The position numbers and the translations under genes are program-made. From NCBI GenBank assembly GCA_035384965.1, contig DAOOJE010000003.1, positions 122,098 through 186,097 on the forward strand: 64,000 nucleotides of DNA. Reading direction: 5' to 3'. The DNA comes from JAAYVZ01 sp035384965. GTDB taxonomy: Bacteria; Acidobacteriota; Thermoanaerobaculia; Thermoanaerobaculales; Thermoanaerobaculaceae. The first letter of the stretch is position 1; each line of letters begins with the position of its first letter. Positions 25,527 through 34,147 of this stretch are shown in pieces. A model generated the notes under the pieces. The model was given only the letters and a program-made list of their open reading frames with translations. It was not told the DNA's origin and made no database searches.

Positions 25527-26426
25527 TCAAGCACTTCGTAGCCTAGCGATGCGCTCCTCGAGCGGCGGGTGGGTGGCGAACAGCGCGAAGAGTCCCCCGC
25601 GCTTGCCGGACGAGATCTTGAACGTGGCCAGCGAGGGATGGCCGCGCTCGACGAGTTGCGTGGTGCGCAGCAGGCTCTCGAGCGCGCCGATCATTGCCTC
25701 CCGCCCGGCCAGCCGCGCGCCGCCCGCGTCGGCGCGGAATTCGCGCCAGCGGGAAAACGTCGCGACCACGATCGCCCCCAGGATCGAGAACACGATCTCG
25801 AGCACGAGCGTCAGCATGTACTGCAGGAAGAAGCTCGGCCCCTCGTCGTCGGAGCGCCGGAAGAACTGCGAGAGCACAAAGGCGAGCACGCGCGCCAGGA
25901 ACATCACGAAAGCGTTGATGACCCCCTGCAACAGCGTCATGGTCACCATGTCGCCGTTGGCGATGTGGGCGATCTCGTGCCCGAGCACCCCTTCCACCGA
26001 CCGGCGGTCCATGCGCTGCAGCAGCCCGGTCGAAACCGCCACCAGGGCGCGCCGCTTGGTCGGCCCGGTGGCGAAGGCGTTGACCTCGGGGCTTTGATAG
26101 ATCCCCACCTGCGGCATGGCCGGCAGGTTGGCGGCGCGGGCCAGGTTGTGCACGATGTTGACCACCTCGCGCGCTGCCGGATCGGGGTGGTCGGCCTGGA
26201 CGATCTGCACGCCCATCATCCACCTGGCCATCACCCGCGAGAGCGCGAGCGAGATGAACGCGCCGCCCATCCCCCAGATGAGGCAGAACACAGCCAGCGC
26301 CTTGAGATCGATGCCGCGAGCCGAGAGATACGGCCGCACGCCGAGCACGCTCAGCACGATCGAGATCGTGATGACGATCAGGATGTTGACCACAACGAAC
26401 AGGAACACGCGCTTCATCGAGGCCAT
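25527..26426 (-). CDS. htpX: HtpX-like membrane zinc metalloprotease (M48B)
   Basis: 299 residues. Two N-terminal helices (KRVFLFVVVNILIVITISIV and the region to ~60), the zinc motif HEIAH (~140), two further helices and a distal glutamate in WREFRADAGGA. HtpX degrades misfolded inner-membrane proteins with its active site in the cytoplasm. The ATG at 26426 was preferred over a second ATG three codons on because GGGGAGGTG sits at ideal distance. Spacing to both neighbours suggests a single-gene unit. Confidence 0.94.
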   Translation of the reverse strand: MASMKRVFLFVVVNILIVITISIVLSVLGVRPYLSARGIDLKALAVFCLIWGMGGAFISLALSRVMARWMMGVQIVQADHPDPAAREVVNIVHNLARAANLPAMPQVGIYQSPEVNAFATGPTKRRALVAVSTGLLQRMDRRSVEGVLGHEIAHIANGDMVTMTLLQGVINAFVMFLARVLAFVLSQFFRRSDDEGPSFFLQYMLTLVLEIVFSILGAIVVATFSRWREFRADAGGARLAGREAMIGALESLLRTTQLVERGHPSLATFKISSGKRGGLFALFATHPPLEERIARLRSA

Positions 26427-26446
26427 GACACACCTCCCCGCGGCCG

Positions 26447-26476
26447 ATTGTATCGACTCGAGCTCCAGCCTTTCCA
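26447..26476 (-). promoter_or_regulatory. candidate promoter for htpX
   Basis: Minus strand TGGAAA (26476-26471), an 18-base spacer and TACAAT (26452-26447). Predicted start is about 14 bases before the ATG, just including the Shine-Dalgarno. Confidence 0.35.
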
Positions 26477-26601
26477 TTCCCGCCCGCCTGCCCAGGGGGT
26501 TCCCGCGGGGGAGAATGGGTGTGTCCCGGGAGGTGACCCTGCCCCGGGACCCTGGAGCCTCCATCCGGCAAACCCCGGCCACCGATCGCCAGGGCGGTGG
26601 T

Positions 26602-27366
26602 TCACCGGGTCACGCGGTCGAGGTAGCGGAGCGGCTCGCCGGCGAGCAGGAGCCGCCGAAGCGCCTCCTTCTCTTCCTTGAGCGCCGCGTCCAGCGTCAG
26701 GCGCGGGTCGACGCGCGCCAGCCGCTTGATCGCCACCTGGGCCGCAAGCGAGCTCTTCGCCAGCTCTTCTCCCCACCGCCGGGCCTCCTCGAGGTGCCGG
26801 CCCAGCGCGACCCGCCGGTGGATGAGCCCGAGGCGGTACGCGCCTTCGGCATCGACGGGGTCGCCGGAAAGCAGCATCGCCATGGCGGGGCCGAGACCGA
26901 TCAGCCGCGGCAGCGCCCAGGTGCCTCCGCCCTCGGGCAGCAGGCCGAACTGCACGCACTCGGCCGCGAAGCGGGTGCCGGCGGTGGCCACCCGCAGGTC
27001 GCAGGCCAGCGCCAGGTCGAGCCCGATCCCGAGCACGAACCCGTGGCACGCCCCGACCGTCACCTTCGGCGCGGTGGCGAGCAATGAGATCACGCGCTGC
27101 GTGATCTCCACCACCGGCACGAGCGTCGCCGCCGGGTCCTCGCCGCTCGCCATGGCGCGCAGCAAGGCCGGGTCGAGGCCCGCGCAGAATCCGTCGCCGG
27201 AGCCGTGCAGCACGATGACGTGCACCTGGGGATCCAGCACCGCCGCCTGGAGCCCGGCCCACAGCGCTTCGACCGTGGCGAGGTTGAGGGCGTTGTGGTG
27301 CTCCGGCCGGTTGAGCATGAGGTCGACAACCTTGCCGTGCCGCTGTTCCAGGACCAGATCCGACAT
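26602..27366 (-). CDS. enoyl-CoA hydratase/isomerase family protein
   Basis: 254 residues of the crotonase superfamily. The CoA-binding/oxyanion segment is GFCAGLDPALL, the second oxyanion region is GACHGFVLGIGLDLALACD, and the catalytic glutamate region is FGLLPEGGGTWALPRLIG. Only one of the two hydratase glutamates is clearly in place, so an isomerase or other crotonase reaction is possible. It may act with the acyl-CoA dehydrogenase at 48449-49624, but is not adjacent to it. ATG at 27366; on the minus strand TACAAT (27400-27395) could be its -10. Divergent from sir2. Confidence 0.85.
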   Translation of the reverse strand: MSDLVLEQRHGKVVDLMLNRPEHHNALNLATVEALWAGLQAAVLDPQVHVIVLHGSGDGFCAGLDPALLRAMASGEDPAATLVPVVEITQRVISLLATAPKVTVGACHGFVLGIGLDLALACDLRVATAGTRFAAECVQFGLLPEGGGTWALPRLIGLGPAMAMLLSGDPVDAEGAYRLGLIHRRVALGRHLEEARRWGEELAKSSLAAQVAIKRLARVDPRLTLDAALKEEKEALRRLLLAGEPLRYLDRVTR

Positions 27367-27463
27367 GCTCGACGCCTCCCGCTACGCTGCTCGCATTGTA
27401 GGCCCTCGAGGCCCACCCGACCACCCTGGCGGGAGCCGGGCAGGGGGCAGGATGCAGCCAGGG

Positions 27464-27492
27464 TTGCGCACGGAGCGCGCCGGGGCGACAAT
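27464..27492 (+). promoter_or_regulatory. promoter for sir2, predicted leaderless
   Basis: TTGCGC (27464-27469), a 17-base spacer and GACAAT (27487-27492), placing the transcription start at about the ATG (27499). There is no Shine-Dalgarno before sir2. Confidence 0.45.
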
Positions 27493-27498
27493 CCGGGC

Positions 27499-28242
27499 AT
27501 GCTCGAGGACTCGATCGAGGCTGCGGCGAGGGCGCTGGGGCGCGCCCAGCGGGTGATGGCGTTCACCGGGGCCGGGGTGTCGGCGGAGAGCGGCGTGGCG
27601 ACGTTTCGTGGAGCCGGCGGCCTGTGGGAGGGCCAGCCAGTGGAGGAGGTCGCGACACCGCAAGCGTTCCAGCGCGACCCCCTGCGCGTGTGGCGCTTCT
27701 ACGAGGCCCGCCGCCTCCAGGCCTCCACGGTCGCTCCGAACCCGGCGCACCTGACCCTGGCGCGCTGGCAGGAGCGTTTCCCGACCTACTGCCTGACGAC
27801 CCAAAACGTCGACGGCCTGCACCAGGCGGCCGGCAGCCGCGATGTGCTCGAGCTGCACGGCGGGCTGTGGCGGGTCCGCTGCACCGGTTGCGGACGGCGG
27901 CGGGAGGAGCGCACCGTCCCCCTCCCGGCGCTGCCTCCCCACTGCCCCGCGTGCGGCGCCATGGAGCGCCCGGACATCGTCTGGTTCGGCGAGATGCTGC
28001 CGGCCGACGTGCTTTCCGCCGCAGCCGCGGCCGCCGCTGCGGTGGAGGTCTTCCTCGTGGTCGGGACGTCGGCGGTGGTCTACCCGGCGGCGGGCCTGGT
28101 CGAGATCGCCGCCGGCGCCGGCGCCACCGTCATCGAGGTCAACCCCGAGGCGAGCGCGCTCGCGCACCTCGCCGACATCGTGCTGCGCGGCCCTGCGGGC
28201 GAGCTGCTGCCGCGGGTCGACGCACGGCTTCCGGCAGCCTGA
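27499..28242 (+). CDS. NAD-dependent protein deacylase, sirtuin class III (CobB/SIRT5-like)
   Basis: 247 residues. NAD-binding GAGVSAESGVATFRG, TTQNVDGLHQAAG, the catalytic histidine in LELHGG, a four-cysteine zinc site (CTGCGRR...CPACG) and GTSAVVYPAAG. Tyr and Arg in FYEARRL match the YxxR motif that favours succinyl/malonyl-lysine in class III sirtuins, so desuccinylase as well as deacetylase activity is expected. It could regulate acyl-CoA enzymes such as those elsewhere in the window. Predicted leaderless. The last base of its stop overlaps the radC ATG. Confidence 0.94.
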   Translation: MLEDSIEAAARALGRAQRVMAFTGAGVSAESGVATFRGAGGLWEGQPVEEVATPQAFQRDPLRVWRFYEARRLQASTVAPNPAHLTLARWQERFPTYCLTTQNVDGLHQAAGSRDVLELHGGLWRVRCTGCGRRREERTVPLPALPPHCPACGAMERPDIVWFGEMLPADVLSAAAAAAAAVEVFLVVGTSAVVYPAAGLVEIAAGAGATVIEVNPEASALAHLADIVLRGPAGELLPRVDARLPAA

Positions 28243-28922
28243 TGCGCATCGCCGACCTGCCTCGCGAGCAGCGGCCGCGCGAGAAGCTCCTCGCTCACGG
28301 CCCGAGCGCGCTTTCCGACGCCGAGCTGGTGGCGGTGCTGCTCGGCACCGGCACGCGGGGCGAGCCAGTCGTCGAGCTGGCGGAGCGCTGGCTCGCCGAG
28401 GCAGGCGGACTCGGCCGGCTGGCGGCGCTCGACCTCAAGGAGGTCCTCAGGCGAAAGGGCGTCGGCCCGGCCAAGGGGTGCGTGCTGGCGGCCGCGCTCG
28501 AGCTCGGGCGGCGGCTCGCCAGGCAGCGCATGCACGGCGTCACGTTGCTCGACCGCCCCGAGCTGGTCGCCGACTGGCTGGCACCGGCGTATGGGGGCGA
28601 GCGGGTGGAGGTGTTCGGGTGCCTCACCCTCAACAGCCGCCACCATCTCGTGCGCTGTCACGAGCTGCATCGCGGCGGCCGGTCACACGCCGACGTCGAG
28701 CCCTCCGAGGTGTTCCACAAGGCGATCCTGGACGGCTGCCACGCTCTGCTGCTCTGGCACAACCACCCGAGCGGCGACCCCACCCCATCGGAGGACGATA
28801 TCCAGCTCACCCGGCGGCTGGCGGACGCCGGGCGGCTGCTGCGCATCGCCGTGCTCGACCACGTGATCGTGGCCGGCGGCGGGTTCGTGTCGCTGCGCCA
28901 GCGCGGGCTCGGCTCGCTGTGA
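28242..28922 (+). CDS. radC: RadC family JAB-domain protein
   Basis: 226 residues. N-terminal helix-hairpin-helix region (PREKLLAHGPSALSDAELVAVLLGTG, KGVGPAKG) and a C-terminal JAB/MPN domain with the metal motif LLLWHNHPSGDPTPSEDD. RadC is widespread; its earlier DNA-repair assignment is disputed and its biochemical role is unclear. The start codon shares one base with the sir2 stop (TGATG), indicating translational coupling. Convergent with the VWFA gene that follows. Confidence 0.94.
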   Translation: MRIADLPREQRPREKLLAHGPSALSDAELVAVLLGTGTRGEPVVELAERWLAEAGGLGRLAALDLKEVLRRKGVGPAKGCVLAAALELGRRLARQRMHGVTLLDRPELVADWLAPAYGGERVEVFGCLTLNSRHHLVRCHELHRGGRSHADVEPSEVFHKAILDGCHALLLWHNHPSGDPTPSEDDIQLTRRLADAGRLLRIAVLDHVIVAGGGFVSLRQRGLGSL

Positions 28923-28946
28923 TCACGGCCAGGCTCGGCGCCGGCG

Positions 28947-30116
28947 TCAGAAGTCGAGGTACCCCTCGCGGGTCCGCACCTCGACGCCAAGCCGCGTGAC
29001 CTTCACCTTGATGGTGTGCCAGCGGCCGTCGTTCTTCTGCGTCGTCGGGTAGTAGCCGAGCACGTACTGGTCGCGCAGCTCCCGCATGACTTCCTCGAAC
29101 GCCGGACCGATCTCGGCGAGCTCCCTCACCACCTGGACCCGGCCTCCGCTTTGCGCCACGATTTCGGCGAGGGTCCCGAGCTGCCGCCGGTACCACGCCG
29201 CGTCGCGCCAGGCCGAGAACAGCTGCGGCTCCTCCGAGCCGTTGCCGGCCCCTTTCCTGAGCCGGATCCAGTAGACGAGCGCCTGGCTCTGCCGGGCCTT
29301 GAGCAGCACGTCGGAGGCGGACAGCACGCTGTGCGCGTCGAGGCCGTCCGAGAGCAGCACGACCACTCGCCGCCCCTGCCGCCGCTCGAGCAGCTTGAGC
29401 GCCATGTAGAGGTGATCGTTGGTCGTCGTGCCGCCGTCGGCGGCGGCGCTCGAGATCCCGGCGAGCAGCACCTCCGGCACGTTGCAAAACGGCGTCCTCA
29501 CGAGCGACCGGTCTTTGTAGACAAGCAGCGCGCCCTCGTCCAACGCCCGCATGCCGGCGAAGAACGCCCGGGCCCCGGCCTGCGCCGCCGCCAGGCGCGG
29601 TCCCTTCATCGATAGGCTCGAGTCCAGCAGCACGACGGCCGTCAAAGGCACGTCGCCCCGGGCGAAGGTGAGGATTTCCTGCCGTTCGCCGTCGTCGAAC
29701 ACTTCGAAGTTGGCCTTCTCGAGGGTGAGCACCCGCTTGCCGAAGGCGGTGACCAGGACGTAGAGCTGCTGCAGCTCGTACGTGACCTCCTGGTCGACGG
29801 CGATGCGCGGGGTCACGAGCGACGCCTCCGCACTGGCGCCGGAGACCGTGCGCGCGAGCACCTGCAGCCGGTGCTCGACGTTTTCCGCGCCGACGTCCGT
29901 GACGACCTCGTACGGCGGTCCCGTGACCTCGCCGACCTTCCGCCCGTCGACCACGAACGACACCCTGGCGACGGCTTCCGAGGCGCGCACCTCGGCGGCG
30001 ATCCTCATCTCGCCGAAGACGACCTCCCCGGGCGCCGGGTGCGTGATCACGACCTCCACCGAGGCGTGCGCGACGGCAGCCGAAAGCGCCAGCACCACGC
30101 CGATCCACGACCTCAC
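28947..30116 (-). CDS. VWFA-related Acidobacterial-type protein with intact MIDAS
   Basis: 389 residues, exported (signal RSWIGVVLALSAAVAHA). An N-terminal Ig-like segment (~25-110) precedes a von Willebrand A domain. The metal-ion-dependent adhesion site DSSLSM is intact, and a later VVLLSDGLDAHS supplies the distal aspartate. It ends with the family's RTREGYLDF tail. These proteins belong to a family named for Acidobacteria with no established function; adhesion or complex assembly at the envelope is an inference. The GTG at 30116 overlaps the upstream TPR gene's stop by four bases, with GAGGGGG upstream. Last gene of the three-gene operon. Confidence 0.85.
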   Translation of the reverse strand: MRSWIGVVLALSAAVAHASVEVVITHPAPGEVVFGEMRIAAEVRASEAVARVSFVVDGRKVGEVTGPPYEVVTDVGAENVEHRLQVLARTVSGASAEASLVTPRIAVDQEVTYELQQLYVLVTAFGKRVLTLEKANFEVFDDGERQEILTFARGDVPLTAVVLLDSSLSMKGPRLAAAQAGARAFFAGMRALDEGALLVYKDRSLVRTPFCNVPEVLLAGISSAAADGGTTTNDHLYMALKLLERRQGRRVVVLLSDGLDAHSVLSASDVLLKARQSQALVYWIRLRKGAGNGSEEPQLFSAWRDAAWYRRQLGTLAEIVAQSGGRVQVVRELAEIGPAFEEVMRELRDQYVLGYYPTTQKNDGRWHTIKVKVTRLGVEVRTREGYLDF

Positions 30117-32239
30117 CTGGCCCCCTCTTTCGCGCTCCGTCGCACCGCCTCCGCGAGCGCTGCCCGCGCCGCCGGCAAGGCCTTCTCGAGCTGCGCCCGC
30201 GCCGCCTTCAGGTCGTCGTCCGGCCACTCCGCGTAGCGCAGCCGGGGGCTCGTGCCCCCCGTGCCGGAGGCGCGCCCGGCGACGTGGGCCATGAGTTCAT
30301 ACGCCTCCGCCAGGCGACCCAGGCGGTCGAGCACGAAGGCGAGCTGCAGGTCGATCTGCTCGTCGCCGACCCCGCGTTGCCGCGCCGCGACCAGCAGCCT
30401 GCACGCCGCCTCGGGATCCCGCTTACCGACCAGCCAGCGGGCCAGCTCCTGGTAGGCAATCACCCGCACCCAGGCCGGGACGTCCTCCTCCACGAGCGAG
30501 CGGAGCAGCTTCTCGGCTCGCCCGTCGCTGCCCACCCGGAGGTGGTTGATGGCGAGCCGGAGCCTGCCCTCGGCGTGATCGGGCCGGGCCTCCACCAGCC
30601 GTTCGAGGAAGCGGATCGCCGGCCGGTACGCCCCCGAGCGTTCGAGCCCTGCCGCCAAGCCGAGCAGGGCCGGCACGCAGCCCGGGTCGATCTCGGTGGC
30701 GCGCTTGAACAGCCGCGCCGCCGAGGCATCCAGGTTGTTCTTCTGCAGGCTGCCAGCCAACACCGCCAGAAGCTCGGCCCCCTGCCGGCTGGCCTCGGGG
30801 CTCGCGCGCCTCTTGACCCAGAGCTCGGCAAGCGCCTCGACGATCCGCCGCGCGTGCGCCTGCGGAACGAAAGCCTGGTTCCGGACGTAGCGATCGTGCA
30901 GCTGCAAGTGGAGCAGGGCGAGCCCCAGTGCGGCGTCCGGCTGTTCCCCCGCCAGGTCCTTCGCCACCCCCAGCTCGGCGAAGAGCGCCCCCTCCAGCTC
31001 GCGCGGCGAGCCGGAGGTGAGCAGGCTCTTTTCGAGTTCGTAGACCGCGGCCCTCACCGCCTCCAGGTCGCTGCTCGCGGCGAGGCCGAGCGCCTCCCGG
31101 TAGCCGGCTCGCAGCCTGGGGTGCGCCTCGTCCCTGGCGCCGCGCGAGGCCATGTAGGCGTCCCGCAACGACGGCTCCTCCGGCGCCTGCACGTCGTCCA
31201 GCGCCGCCCACACGGCAGGCGCGGGCGGCGCCAGCGAGTCGACCACGATGAACGGGAGGAAGGCCTGCAGGGAGCTGCCTCCGAGCACGCCCGGCACGGT
31301 CAGCTCCAGAAAGTACAGCTCGGGCTCGAGGTCGGGCACCTTCCACTCGAGTTCCCAGAGATCGAGCATGCCGAGTGCCCCGCCTCGCTTCTCGCCTACC
31401 GTCAGCTCGCAGGCCCTGACCAGCCCCCCCTTGCGATCCACCACCCGACCGGCGAGGGTCCGTGTCCCGGGAAGCATGCCCCGTCCCGGCAGGAGGAGGC
31501 GAACGACCTTGCCGGCCAGCACGAGCGGGCGGGTGGAGACCGCCGTGCCCGGCTCGAGCCAGGCTGGCGCCGCGAGCTGGCGGACGACCTCGGCGCTGGC
31601 GCTGTCGGCCACCGGGATGAACACGGCCGGCTCGACCGCCAGAGGCGTCGCGACGACCCCACCGCCCTCGGCCGGCGCCTGGACAGCGCGCGGCAGCTCC
31701 CCAACCCCGAACGCGCCGGTGGCCAGGTTCCTCACCAGGATCCGCACGGCGTGCTGGCTCTCCGGCACCTCGAGGGTGCCGGCAAGCCTGAACCCCGGCG
31801 CGCTCAGCAGTTCCGGGCAGAGGTCTGGCTCGAGTTCAAGCACCGCGGTCGAGGCGGCGCTGACCGATCCGCCGCCGGCCAGCGCATACAACGTCACCTC
31901 CACCGCCGTCGGGGCGTCGCGGCGCTCCCCGAGCAGCGAGGTCGAGTCGATGTCCAGGAGGTAGCCGAGCGTGATCGAGCCGGTCCCGCGGGCGAGCGGC
32001 ACGGCGAGGAACGAGAACGCCACTCCCCCGCCCTGCTGCCCGCTCATGAGGAGGGCAGCGGCGCGGGCCGGCAGGCCGTGCGCCCGGGCCGCCGTCAGCG
32101 GCCGCTCGCACGGGTTTTCTCCGGTGTCGCCGCCGGCGCGGGTGACCGCGGCCGCCCCCTCGGGCCCCGCGGCGTGCACCTGCACCGCGAGCCCGAGAGC
32201 GAGAGCCCACGAGCCGACCCCCAGCCAGCCGCGCCGCAT
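30113..32239 (-). CDS. exported TPR-containing protein of unknown function
   Basis: 708 residues with a signal peptide (WLGVGSWALALGLAVQVHA). The N-terminal half is beta-rich, with no recognised family. The C-terminal half (~430-650) shows TPR-like helices, for example AARLFKRATEIDPGCVPALLGLA and AIRFLERLVEARPDHAEGRLRLA. Its ATG shares one base with the stop of the upstream VWFA gene, and its stop overlaps the start of the downstream one, so all three proteins should be made in fixed ratio. A scaffold role between the two VWFA proteins is inferred from this. Confidence 0.8.
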   Translation of the reverse strand: MRRGWLGVGSWALALGLAVQVHAAGPEGAAAVTRAGGDTGENPCERPLTAARAHGLPARAAALLMSGQQGGGVAFSFLAVPLARGTGSITLGYLLDIDSTSLLGERRDAPTAVEVTLYALAGGGSVSAASTAVLELEPDLCPELLSAPGFRLAGTLEVPESQHAVRILVRNLATGAFGVGELPRAVQAPAEGGGVVATPLAVEPAVFIPVADSASAEVVRQLAAPAWLEPGTAVSTRPLVLAGKVVRLLLPGRGMLPGTRTLAGRVVDRKGGLVRACELTVGEKRGGALGMLDLWELEWKVPDLEPELYFLELTVPGVLGGSSLQAFLPFIVVDSLAPPAPAVWAALDDVQAPEEPSLRDAYMASRGARDEAHPRLRAGYREALGLAASSDLEAVRAAVYELEKSLLTSGSPRELEGALFAELGVAKDLAGEQPDAALGLALLHLQLHDRYVRNQAFVPQAHARRIVEALAELWVKRRASPEASRQGAELLAVLAGSLQKNNLDASAARLFKRATEIDPGCVPALLGLAAGLERSGAYRPAIRFLERLVEARPDHAEGRLRLAINHLRVGSDGRAEKLLRSLVEEDVPAWVRVIAYQELARWLVGKRDPEAACRLLVAARQRGVGDEQIDLQLAFVLDRLGRLAEAYELMAHVAGRASGTGGTSPRLRYAEWPDDDLKAARAQLEKALPAARAALAEAVRRSAKEGAR

Positions 32240-33948
32240 CACGTCCCGGCCCCGGCCGGCGCCGCCGGGCCGACCTCGATCGAGCCCACGGCCGTGGAGT
32301 CGATCAGGCCGACATCGTCGCGCACCGCCACCGCCACCCGGTACGCCCCTTGCCGCAGCCTGAGCTGGAACGTGCATCCCATGCTCTGCCCCTGGGCGGA
32401 CAGCAGACGCTCGTTGGGCACCCGGACCGGGAAGAGCTGCCTGGCCATCCGGCTGATTCGGCCCTCGGCGTCCTGCACCGCGACCCACATCGAGAGCTGG
32501 CCCTCGTGGAGGTCGCCACTGGGCTTCAGGAGCACGTTTCCGAGCGGCACGATCGCCAGCATCTCGGCAATGTAGAGATCGCCCTTTTCGAGCCTCGAGC
32601 CGCGCAGCGTGACCGCGACGTCGAGCGGGTTGCCGGGCGTCCCCGCCAGCAGCGCCCCGAGGCTGCGCTCGGCCATCTCCTCGTCCGGCGTCTTGTCGAG
32701 GTACCCCTCACGGTGACGCACGACGAGCCCCTCACGCTTGACTCGCACCTTGATCGACCGGTACGTCCCGGCGCCCGGCTTCGGGTTCGCATAGCCCAGC
32801 GAGTACGCTCCCCTGATTTCCGCGAAGGCGGTCCGAATGTGGTCGCCGAGCGCGGAGCCGCGGCTCAGGACCCAGCCACCCGTGGCCTGCGCCAGGGTGG
32901 CGAGCGACTGCTGCAAGCCGAGGCTCTCGCCGGTGCCGATCCCGGTGTCCTGCTCCATTCTCCGATCCGCCGCGGCGCCCACCCCGTCCCCGCTGCCGCC
33001 TTCGAGGCCGACGACGGTGAGGCGGCTGGCGTTGGCGCGCTGCAGGAGCGTGCGGAACTCGGTCGAGAGCGAGTACCGGCTGGCCTCGGACACCGCCGAA
33101 AAACCGGGATCGACCCGCCCGCCGAACACCGACTCCCAGCGCTGCAGCATCGCCTCGCCGGGCCGCGTCTGCAAGCCGTTGCTGACGAACAGCACCACCT
33201 TGCGGCCCGGCAGGCCGGCCAGCGAATCGAAGAGCTGCGAGAGGCTCTGCATGTAGCCCCGCCCCTGCTCGTACGCCTGCTGGGCGGCGCCGCGCAAGGT
33301 CTGGAGACTGGACATGGCGTCCTCGGTCCCGTCGCTCGCCCCGTGCGCAACGGTCGAGGTGTGCTCCATGATCTGCGTCATGAACCCCGCCATCGCGGCC
33401 CCGCCCGGCGTGGCGGCTTCGCGTTGCAGCGCGGCGAGCCCGTCGAGGAGCTGCTTCGGGTCGTTCGTGAAGGACTGCACCACCCGCACCGAGGTGCTGC
33501 TGCCCGAGGCCAGCATCACCGGCACGTCGGGACCGGGCCAGCCGGCCTCGAGGACGTCCCGGAGGTGGCGGAGGATGTCGTCCCGGCTGGCCGGGCGCAG
33601 GTTCGAGTTGTCCACCAGCACCAGCAGCCCCACCCGGCTGTCGGCCCTTCCGGGTGCGCCGGCCCTCGCCGCTTCGGCTCCCTCGGCCGCGGCCGCCGCC
33701 TGCCCCGAGTAGAAGTTGGTGATGGCCTGCCGCACGCCTTCGTCGAAAACCTCGAAGTCCGCGGCAGTGAGGCCCGGCACGGGGTTTCCGGTCCGGTCCG
33801 TAACCAGCACCTCCACGTTGACGATCTCCACCGCCGCCGCGGCCCGGTACCGGCCCGGCGCCGCCAGCTCCTGCGAGCCGGCCGCGAGGCCGAGTGCCAG
33901 GGCGGCTGCACTTCCAATCAGCACGATCGTCACCGAAACGCCTCGCAT
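32239..33948 (-). CDS. VWFA-related Acidobacterial-type protein with degenerate MIDAS
   Basis: 569 residues, exported (MRGVSVTIVLIGSAAALALG). It has the family N-terminal motif VEVLVTDRTGNPVPGL and FEVFDEGVRQ, then a VWFA-like domain in which the DxSxS site reads DNSNL and the later SDG reads SNG, so metal-dependent adhesion is probably lost. The family ending VVRHREGYLDK is at about residue 418 and is followed by ~150 residues not found in the partner. First gene of the operon; divergent from the Ldh_2 gene. Confidence 0.83.
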   Translation of the reverse strand: MRGVSVTIVLIGSAAALALGLAAGSQELAAPGRYRAAAAVEIVNVEVLVTDRTGNPVPGLTAADFEVFDEGVRQAITNFYSGQAAAAAEGAEAARAGAPGRADSRVGLLVLVDNSNLRPASRDDILRHLRDVLEAGWPGPDVPVMLASGSSTSVRVVQSFTNDPKQLLDGLAALQREAATPGGAAMAGFMTQIMEHTSTVAHGASDGTEDAMSSLQTLRGAAQQAYEQGRGYMQSLSQLFDSLAGLPGRKVVLFVSNGLQTRPGEAMLQRWESVFGGRVDPGFSAVSEASRYSLSTEFRTLLQRANASRLTVVGLEGGSGDGVGAAADRRMEQDTGIGTGESLGLQQSLATLAQATGGWVLSRGSALGDHIRTAFAEIRGAYSLGYANPKPGAGTYRSIKVRVKREGLVVRHREGYLDKTPDEEMAERSLGALLAGTPGNPLDVAVTLRGSRLEKGDLYIAEMLAIVPLGNVLLKPSGDLHEGQLSMWVAVQDAEGRISRMARQLFPVRVPNERLLSAQGQSMGCTFQLRLRQGAYRVAVAVRDDVGLIDSTAVGSIEVGPAAPAGAGT

Positions 33949-33987
33949 ACGCTTCCCAGCCCCGCACGGGCCGGCTCTACTCTACGC

Positions 33988-34009
33988 GAAAACCGGGGGG
34001 CCGGTTTTC
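33988..34009. other. perfect hairpin in the divergent intergenic region
   Basis: A 9-bp stem GAAAACCGG (33988-33996) / CCGGTTTTC (34001-34009) around GGGG. It lies 40 bases before the VWFA operon start and 139 before the dehydrogenase start. Both genes point away from it, so it is not an obvious terminator; an operator or transcript-leader structure is possible. Confidence 0.4.
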
Positions 34010-34147
34010 ATCCGGCCGGAGGCCGCGGGCAGCCGCACGGCCCGGGGACGGCAGGGTGGCACATCGGCCGCGCCTGTGCTACAACGCCGCACCACCAGGG
34101 GCGGGGCCGTGAGGTCGAAACCGGGCCTTCCGCCGGGGAGAGCGCTC

